Assembly: GCA_021776275.1 (NCBI GenBank)
Contig: JAJFGH010000163.1
Coordinates: 1 to 37,410, forward strand
Origin: Alphaproteobacteria bacterium
GTDB lineage: Bacteria > Pseudomonadota > Alphaproteobacteria > GCA-2746255
Reading direction: 5' to 3'
Length of the DNA stretch: 37,410 bases
Every line of letters starts with the position of its first letter. Position 1 is the stretch's first letter. The notes beneath the pieces were generated by a model. That model worked only from the letters and a program-made list of their open reading frames with translations, ran no database searches and was not told the DNA's origin. The position numbers and the translations under genes were made by a program. Shown here one piece after another: positions 31,273-37,410 of the stretch.

Positions 31273-32670
31273 TTAATCGCCGGTGAGCAACCGCTCAAAC
31301 AGCTCGCGCACCGTCGGAACGTAGCCATTGGCGTAGAAAGGGTCCGATTTGAAGCGAAAGGCGTTGTGCCCGGCGAACATCAGCTCGTTGTTCAAATCGC
31401 CCCCATGGGCGATGGCTTGCAACGTTTTCTGGATGCAATAGGAGCGCGGGTCCGGCTTCTTCCCGGTCGTGCCCGTTCCTTCCTGGGACCAATTGCTGAA
31501 CTGGCAGGCTGAAAGGCACCCCATGCAGCCGGTCTGGTCCGCGCGAATCTGTTTTGCGTTCTCCGGGGTGACGAATACGAGAGTCGAATCCGGCGTGCGC
31601 AGTGCCTCCGTGTACCCCGCCTGCACCCAGCCATCCGCCCGGGTCTTGTCGGGGGCCGTCAGAAAGACGCCCTTCTTGCGCGCGCCGATGCTGAAAGCAA
31701 CCTGGTGCTCGCCTACCGGCTCGACCGTATAGGCAATTTGGCGCTCGCTCCGCCCTTGAAGATCGCGAAGAAACGCATTGCCCACGCAGGAAGAATAAAA
31801 GCCCGTCGGGCTGAACCGGTTTAGCTCAACGTCGCCCTCGCTCAATTGCAGCAGGCGGCGTTTCCATTTTTCCGGGATCGGGCTTTCCTTCGTCAGCAAG
31901 GGCCGTGTACCGAATTGAAAACAGATCGGGCCCAATTCCGGGTTGTCGATCCAGTCTTCCCACTCGCGCAAACACCAAACCCCGCCGGCCATCACGATCG
32001 GCGTATCGCCGAGGCCGAATTCGCGCATTTGTTCGCGCATGGCGCGCACGCGCGGATAGGGGTCTTCCGGCATTTCCGGGTTCTCGCTGTTGCTGAGGCC
32101 GTTGTGCCCGCCGGCGCGCCAGGGGTCTTCGTAAACGACGGCGCCCAGAAGATCCGAGAATTTGTGATAGGCCCGTTTCCACAGCGCCCGAAAAGCGCGG
32201 GCCGACGAAACGATCGGGTAATAATAGATGCTGTAGCGCGCGCTGATCTCGGCCAGGCGATATGGCATCCCCGCGCCGCAGGTGACCCCGTGAACGAGCC
32301 CTTTCGCGCCCTCGAGAATGCCGCGAAGCACGATTTCCGCGCCGCCCATCTCCCACAGCACGTTGACGTGCAGCCGGCCCTGGCCGTTCGACATCTCATG
32401 GGCGATCCGCGCCTGCTCGATGCCGCCACGAATGGATTGTTCGATCAGTTCCTGATGGCGTTCGCGGCGATTGTGACCTTGATAGACATAAGGAATGGGA
32501 TGGCCGTCGGCATCGTAACTATCCGCGTTCACACCGGAGAACGTGCCGATGCCGCCCATCGCCGCCCAGGCGCCCGAACTTTCGCCATTGGAGATGGCAA
32601 CCCCTTTGCCGCCCTCGACAAGAGGAAGCGTCTCTCTTCCGGAAAGAAGAAGGGGGTTCAAGGCCTTCAC
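31273..32670 (-). CDS. Nitronate monooxygenase/NAD(P)H-dependent flavin oxidoreductase family protein with a C-terminal Cys motif
   Basis: GGIGTFSGVNAD, VHGVTCGAGMPYRL, PIVMAGGVW, GPICFQFGTRPLLT; C-terminal CMGCLSAC-x22-C. Confidence 0.85.
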   Translation of the reverse strand: MKALNPLLLSGRETLPLVEGGKGVAISNGESSGAWAAMGGIGTFSGVNADSYDADGHPIPYVYQGHNRRERHQELIEQSIRGGIEQARIAHEMSNGQGRLHVNVLWEMGGAEIVLRGILEGAKGLVHGVTCGAGMPYRLAEISARYSIYYYPIVSSARAFRALWKRAYHKFSDLLGAVVYEDPWRAGGHNGLSNSENPEMPEDPYPRVRAMREQMREFGLGDTPIVMAGGVWCLREWEDWIDNPELGPICFQFGTRPLLTKESPIPEKWKRRLLQLSEGDVELNRFSPTGFYSSCVGNAFLRDLQGRSERQIAYTVEPVGEHQVAFSIGARKKGVFLTAPDKTRADGWVQAGYTEALRTPDSTLVFVTPENAKQIRADQTGCMGCLSACQFSNWSQEGTGTTGKKPDPRSYCIQKTLQAIAHGGDLNNELMFAGHNAFRFKSDPFYANGYVPTVRELFERLLTGD

Positions 32671-32736
32671 GCAGCGTCCTCCTTGCCTTTCATGCCGTTC
32701 CCAGCATTGCTTGCAACCGGAAAGCCGTCCTCCGGC

Positions 32737-34860
32737 CTAACCGGCCTTCGCTTCCGCTTTTTGAAGATCCTCGCCCGTCTCTTGGTTGACGGCGCGGAGG
32801 CTCAACTTCACCTTCCCGCGGTCGTCCACGGCAAGCACCTTCACCTTCACCACGTCGCCTTCCTTGACGACGTCCGTCACCTGGGCCACGCGCCCCTGTG
32901 CCAATTCGCTGATATGCACCAGGCCGTCGCGGGCGCCGAGGAAATTCACGAATGCGCCAAAATCGACGACTTTCACGACCTTACCGGAATAGATATGGCC
33001 GATTTCCGGTTCCGCAACGATATCCTTGATCCAGTTGATGGCCGCTTCGGAAGATTCGTTGTCCACCGAGGAAACCTTGATCGTCCCGTCATCGTCGATA
33101 TCAACCTTCGCGCCGGTCGTTTCGCAAATTTCGCGAATGACCTTGCCGCCGGTGCCAATCACTTCCCGAATTTTGTCCTTCGGTATGGACAGCGTCGTGA
33201 TGCGTGGCGCGTGGCTGCTGACGCCCTCGCGGGCATGGTCCAGCGCTTTCGTCATTTCACCAAGAATGTGCAGCCGCCCCCCATTCGCCTGGGCGAGGGC
33301 CGTTTTCATGATCTCTTCCGTGATGCCGGTAATCTTGATGTCCATCTGCAGCGCCGTGACACCCTTGTCGGTGCCGGCCACCTTGAAGTCCATGTCACCA
33401 AGATGGTCCTCGTCGCCGAGAATGTCGGAAAGCACGGCAAATTTATCGCCTTCCTTGATCAGCCCCATGGCAATGCCGGCAATCGGCCGCGGCAGCGGCA
33501 CGCCGGCATCCATCAACGCAAGGGACGATCCGCAAACGGTGGCCATCGAAGACGACCCGTTGGACTCGGTAATTTCGGAAACGACGCGGATCGTATAGGG
33601 GAAATCTTCCTTCGGCGGCATCAGGGCGCGCAGCGAACGCCAGGCCAGCTTGCCAAGGCCAACTTCCCGGCGCCCGGTGAAACCGACGCGGCCCGTTTCC
33701 CCAACGGAGAAGGGCGGAAAATTGTAATGCAGCAGAAAATGCTCGCGATATTCCCCGTCCAGGGCATCGATGAACTGTTCGTCCTGACCGGTGCCAAGGG
33801 TGGCCACCACAAGGGCCTGGGTCTCGCCGCGGGTGAAAAGCGCGCTCCCATGGGAACGCGGCAGGATGCCGACTTCCGCCTGAATGGGACGAACCGTTTC
33901 GGTGTCGCGCCCGTCGATGCGAATGCCGGTTTCGAGAATCGCATTGCGAACGATCCCCTTCTCCACTTTCTTGGTGGCGTTGCCGACGGCGTTCTCGCCG
34001 ATTTCTTCCGTCGCCAGGGCGCTCGCAAGCGCCTTGCGAATTTCGCTCAACCGAGTAGAACGGGCCTGTTTTTCGGTAATTTTATAGGCCTCGCGGAAAT
34101 CGGCTTCGCCCTTTTCCCGAACGGCGGCGCCAAGGGTCTCGGCGGTCGCGTCAGGCGGCGCCAATTCCCACGGCGTCTTGCCGCACTCGCTTGCCATTTC
34201 GGCGATTGCCTCGATGACCGGCTGAAATTCCCGATGGCCGAACATCACGGCATCCAGCATCACCTCTTCGGAAAGCTCGCTCGCCTCCGATTCGACCATC
34301 AGCACGCCGTCCTTCGTTCCGGCGACGACCAGGTTCAAATCCGTGTTCGGGATTTCATCGATCTGCGGGTTCAACACCAGCTTGCCATCGATGTAGCCCA
34401 CCCGGGCAGCCGCGACCGGCCCCTGGAAAGGGATGCCGGAAATTGCCAGCGCCGCCGAGGCGCCAACCAGGGCGACTATGTCCGGATCGTTTTCAAAAAC
34501 GTGGCTAAAAACGGTGCAGAGAACCTGCACTTCGTGGCGAAACCCATCCGGAAACAAGGGACGGATCGGCCGGTCGATCAGGCGGGAAACCAGGACTTCC
34601 TTTTCCCCCGGCCGGCCTTCGCGCTTAAAAAAGCCGCCGGGAATTTTTCCCGCGGCATAGGTCTTTTCTATGTAGTTCACCGTAAGGGGAAAGAAATCCA
34701 GCCCTTCCCGCGGCGATTTCTCGCCGACAACGGTACACAGTACGGAGGTTTCGCCATAGCTTGCCAGCACGGCGCCGTCCGCCTGTCTTGCAATCTTTCC
34801 GGTTTCTAAAACGAGCTTCCGGCCGCCCCAATTAACTTCCTTACGAGTCACGTTAAACAT
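32737..34860 (-). CDS. pnp: Polynucleotide phosphorylase
   Basis: [42 protein letters not shown] domain [16 protein letters not shown]1 domain [28 protein letters not shown]. Confidence 0.98.
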   Translation of the reverse strand: MFNVTRKEVNWGGRKLVLETGKIARQADGAVLASYGETSVLCTVVGEKSPREGLDFFPLTVNYIEKTYAAGKIPGGFFKREGRPGEKEVLVSRLIDRPIRPLFPDGFRHEVQVLCTVFSHVFENDPDIVALVGASAALAISGIPFQGPVAAARVGYIDGKLVLNPQIDEIPNTDLNLVVAGTKDGVLMVESEASELSEEVMLDAVMFGHREFQPVIEAIAEMASECGKTPWELAPPDATAETLGAAVREKGEADFREAYKITEKQARSTRLSEIRKALASALATEEIGENAVGNATKKVEKGIVRNAILETGIRIDGRDTETVRPIQAEVGILPRSHGSALFTRGETQALVVATLGTGQDEQFIDALDGEYREHFLLHYNFPPFSVGETGRVGFTGRREVGLGKLAWRSLRALMPPKEDFPYTIRVVSEITESNGSSSMATVCGSSLALMDAGVPLPRPIAGIAMGLIKEGDKFAVLSDILGDEDHLGDMDFKVAGTDKGVTALQMDIKITGITEEIMKTALAQANGGRLHILGEMTKALDHAREGVSSHAPRITTLSIPKDKIREVIGTGGKVIREICETTGAKVDIDDDGTIKVSSVDNESSEAAINWIKDIVAEPEIGHIYSGKVVKVVDFGAFVNFLGARDGLVHISELAQGRVAQVTDVVKEGDVVKVKVLAVDDRGKVKLSLRAVNQETGEDLQKAEAKAG

Positions 34861-34884
34861 TCAGATATTCCTTCCATCCGACAA

Positions 34885-34904
34885 TCGGCCGTTTTTGCGG
34901 CCGA
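34885..34904. promoter_or_regulatory. Hairpin in the rpsO-pnp intergenic region
   Basis: TCGGCCG-TTTTTG-CGGCCGA perfect 7-bp stem, 25 nt upstream of the pnp start. Confidence 0.4.
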
Positions 34905-34975
34905 AGCTCTTTCCTGTTTTTCAAAGGGTGGCCTTACCGGGTGAGCCCTTCCCGAAAAGGCCCGTAACGTTATCG

Positions 34976-35245
34976 CTACTTCCTCAATCCAAGCCGCTTG
35001 ATCACATTCTCATAGCGCCCGCCGTCGATCTTCAGCAGATAGTCGAGAAGCCGACGCCGTTGGCCGACCATCTTCAAAAGGCCGCGGCGCGAATGGGTGT
35101 CTTTGTTGTGATCCTTAAGATGCTCCGTCAGGTTTTTGATCCGTTCGCTTAGGATCGCGACCTGCACTTCAGGCGAACCCGTGTCGCCGTCTTTTTGAGC
35201 ATATTCCTTGATAAGGTCTTGTTTTTTATCCGGTGCAATCGACAT
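34976..35245 (-). CDS. rpsO: 30S ribosomal protein S15
   Basis: [51 protein letters not shown]. Confidence 0.98.
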   Translation of the reverse strand: MSIAPDKKQDLIKEYAQKDGDTGSPEVQVAILSERIKNLTEHLKDHNKDTHSRRGLLKMVGQRRRLLDYLLKIDGGRYENVIKRLGLRK

Positions 35246-35258
35246 CGTCTCTCTATCC

Positions 35259-36197
35259 CTACAAATTTAACACACGCAACGCGCGAAGCTGGCCTTTGGC
35301 CAAGCGGGCAACGGCAACCGGCCGACCCGCCAACATGGCGCAAACAACCGCGCCCTCCTCCTCGGTGGCCGCACGCGTACGAACCTGCCGGTGATCTTCG
35401 CGCAAGAGCATCTGAACCGCCTGTCCATGCCGAAGCTGGACCGCTTGTTGTTCCGTCAAGGCCAGAGCCGGGATGTCGTCCAGCCCGGTCTCAACGGGAA
35501 GTAGGTGCTCCGTCGCGGGCGCATCATGCCCGAGGGAAGTTAGATAATCCAGTGAAATTGCCTGTTTTTCCGTGAACGGACCGCTGGCCAAACGGCGCAA
35601 TTCCGCGACGCAGCCAAGGGTGCCGAGGGCGGCGCCAAGGTCGCGGGCGAGGCTGCGGATATAGGTGCCCTTGCCGCAAACGGCCTCGAAAACCGCATGG
35701 TCCGCGTCCGGCATGGCCGCCAGCGTCAGGCCATGGATTTGGACCGTCCGCGCCGCAAGGGTCAGGCTTTCCGCCGCCCGCGCCCGGGCATAGGCCCGCT
35801 TGCCCGCCACTTTGATGGCGGAATAGACCGGCGGCACCTGTGCGACGGCGCCCCGAAAGGCCGGCAGCGCCGCCTCGATCTGTGCCCCGGTCGGACGCAC
35901 CGGGCTTTCCGCCGTCACGGCGCCCTCCAGATCGTCCGTGTCCCGGGTCTCGCCCCAACGGACCTGAAAACGGTAAGTTTTTGGGCCTTCCATGGCATAG
36001 CCCACCGTCTTCGTCGCCTCGCCGAGGGCAATGGGCAGCACGCCGGTCGCCAGCGGGTCGAGGGTGCCGCCATGGCCCGCCTTCGCCGCGTCCAGTTGCT
36101 TGCGGACGGCCGCCACCGCCTTGGCCGAGGTCAGGCCCTTCGGCTTGTCGAGCACAAGCCAGCCATGGATCGGCAGCCCTTTGCGTTTACGTGGCAT
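35259..36197 (-). CDS. truB: tRNA pseudouridine(55) synthase
   Basis: [59 protein letters not shown]. Confidence 0.97.
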   Translation of the reverse strand: MPRKRKGLPIHGWLVLDKPKGLTSAKAVAAVRKQLDAAKAGHGGTLDPLATGVLPIALGEATKTVGYAMEGPKTYRFQVRWGETRDTDDLEGAVTAESPVRPTGAQIEAALPAFRGAVAQVPPVYSAIKVAGKRAYARARAAESLTLAARTVQIHGLTLAAMPDADHAVFEAVCGKGTYIRSLARDLGAALGTLGCVAELRRLASGPFTEKQAISLDYLTSLGHDAPATEHLLPVETGLDDIPALALTEQQAVQLRHGQAVQMLLREDHRQVRTRAATEEEGAVVCAMLAGRPVAVARLAKGQLRALRVLNL

Positions 36198-36199
36198 CT

Positions 36200-36595
36200 T
36201 TACGTGTCGTCGCCCTGGCCGCCCTTGGGCGGGCTTTTCGGGTGCAGCAACGCGTCGATCTTCGCCACCTCTTCAAAGGTAACGTCCGGCTCGAAGGCAA
36301 GTTCCGGCAAAAAGCGAAGCTTGGCGTGATGGCCGAGCTGGCCGCGCAGATAGGGGGCGGCGCGGCGAAGCGCCGAAAGGCTTTCCTCCATGCCTTCGCC
36401 GCCCAGGGGCGTGACAAAAACAATGGCGCGGCGCAAATCCGGCGTGGCGCGCACCTCGGTCACCGTGATCGGCGTGGCGCGCAACACCGGGTCGCGGAAA
36501 TGCCCGCGGCTTAGAATCTCGACGAGGGCGTGCCGGATTTCTTCGCCGATGCGAAGTTGCCGCTGGGAGGGGGCCTTGCCCCGGGAAGAAGCCAT
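36200..36595 (-). CDS. rbfA: Ribosome-binding factor A
   Basis: RQLRIGEEIRHALVEILSRG...ITVTEVRATPDLRRAIVFVTPLG; between infB and truB. Confidence 0.95.
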   Translation of the reverse strand: MASSRGKAPSQRQLRIGEEIRHALVEILSRGHFRDPVLRATPITVTEVRATPDLRRAIVFVTPLGGEGMEESLSALRRAAPYLRGQLGHHAKLRFLPELAFEPDVTFEEVAKIDALLHPKSPPKGGQGDDT

Positions 36596-36636
36596 AATTG
36601 TTTCCGAATGTCGGGCGGGGCGCGAAGACGCTTTGC

Positions 36637-37410
36637 TTAAAACTTCCCGGCGGTCTCGGTGACCTCAAAGCATTCGATCACGTCCCCGACCTGGATGTCC
36701 TGATAGTTTTCAAATGCCATCCCGCAATCGTTGCCGCCGCGGACTTCTTTTACTTCGTCCTTGAACCGCTTCAACGTGCTCAGCTTGCCTTCGTGGATGA
36801 CGACGCTGTCCCGCAACAGCCGGACGCCGGCGCCGCGCCGAACCAGGCCATCCGTCACCATGCAGCCCGCGATCTTTCCGACCTTCGAGATGTTGAACAC
36901 CTCGCGAATTTCGGCGTTGCCGATATATTCCTCACGGCGAACCGGCGACAACATGCCTTCGAGGCCCGCCTTCACATCGCTGGTGACATCGTAGATGACC
37001 GAATAATAGCGGATGTCGACCCCGGCGCTCTTTGCCAGGTCGCGCGCCTGGGGATTTGCCCGCACGTTAAACCCGACGATCAGGGCGTTGGAAGCCGTCG
37101 CCAAGGTCACGTCCGATTCGTTGATGCCGCCGACGGCGGAATGCAGCACGACGACGGAAACTTCGTCGCTTTCTTGCGAAAGCTTCTCCAGGCTGTTGAC
37201 GATGGCCTCCACGGAGCCGTGCACATCGCCCTTGATGACCACCGGCAGCTCTTTCGCCGCGCCGCTGGCAATCTGGGAAAGCATTTCCTCAAGCGTGCCG
37301 CGCGTTTTCGTTGCCGCGTCCAATTTGCGTTCGCGCCGCTGGCGGTATTCCGCAATCTCGCGAGCATGGGCCTCGTTGTCGGCAACGACAAACTCGTCGC
37401 CCGCCATCGG
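36637..37410 (-). CDS. infB: Translation initiation factor IF-2, C-terminal part (5' end beyond window)
   Basis: [78 protein letters not shown]. Confidence 0.97.
   Translation of the reverse strand, partial: PMAGDEFVVADNEAHAREIAEYRQRRERKLDAATKTRGTLEEMLSQIASGAAKELPVVIKGDVHGSVEAIVNSLEKLSQESDEVSVVVLHSAVGGINESDVTLATASNALIVGFNVRANPQARDLAKSAGVDIRYYSVIYDVTSDVKAGLEGMLSPVRREEYIGNAEIREVFNISKVGKIAGCMVTDGLVRRGAGVRLLRDSVVIHEGKLSTLKRFKDEVKEVRGGNDCGMAFENYQDIQVGDVIECFEVTETAGKF

Noticed and set aside
31846-34809. 987-aa ORF on the plus strand antisense to pnp and the flavoprotein
   Set aside because: Opposite strand of a certain pnp gene; low-complexity R/G/H-rich product typical of a GC-rich antisense frame.

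Overview
The window is a gene-dense, GC-rich alphaproteobacterial chromosomal segment with no tRNA/rRNA, CRISPR array or mobile element that I can support. From left to right it holds: (1) the truncated end of a type I secretion ABC transporter, an HlyD adaptor and a convergent PqqD-like gene; (2) an ABC-2 exporter pair, a histidine phosphatase and a SYLF protein; (3) cobalamin genes cobQ, cobD/cbiB, cbiX and cobA, with a secreted ankyrin-repeat gene among them, then a SCO protein; (4) the replication block gyrB-recF-dnaN-dnaA (minus strand), then rpsT, enoyl-CoA hydratase and mutM; (5) ubiE-coaBC-dut-Rrf2-cysK-moeB (plus strand), with no ubiB; (6) a 2-hydroxyacid dehydrogenase and an SH3-domain protein; (7) a minus-strand redox/iron block: nitronate-monooxygenase-like flavoprotein, Irr/Fur-family regulator, cysteine-free rubrerythrin, CCG-domain Fe-S oxidoreductase and DUF3501; (8) infB(partial)-rbfA-truB-rpsO-pnp. 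The best candidate for an under-described system is the Irr / rubrerythrin / Fe-S oxidoreductase / DUF3501 module. It has a perfect TTAGAA-N3-TTCTAA palindrome overlapping the -10 of the predicted rubrerythrin promoter, and a strong intrinsic terminator between rubrerythrin and the two downstream genes. A second candidate is a possible small RNA between dnaA and rpsT. All assignments come from reading the sequence; no database search was run.
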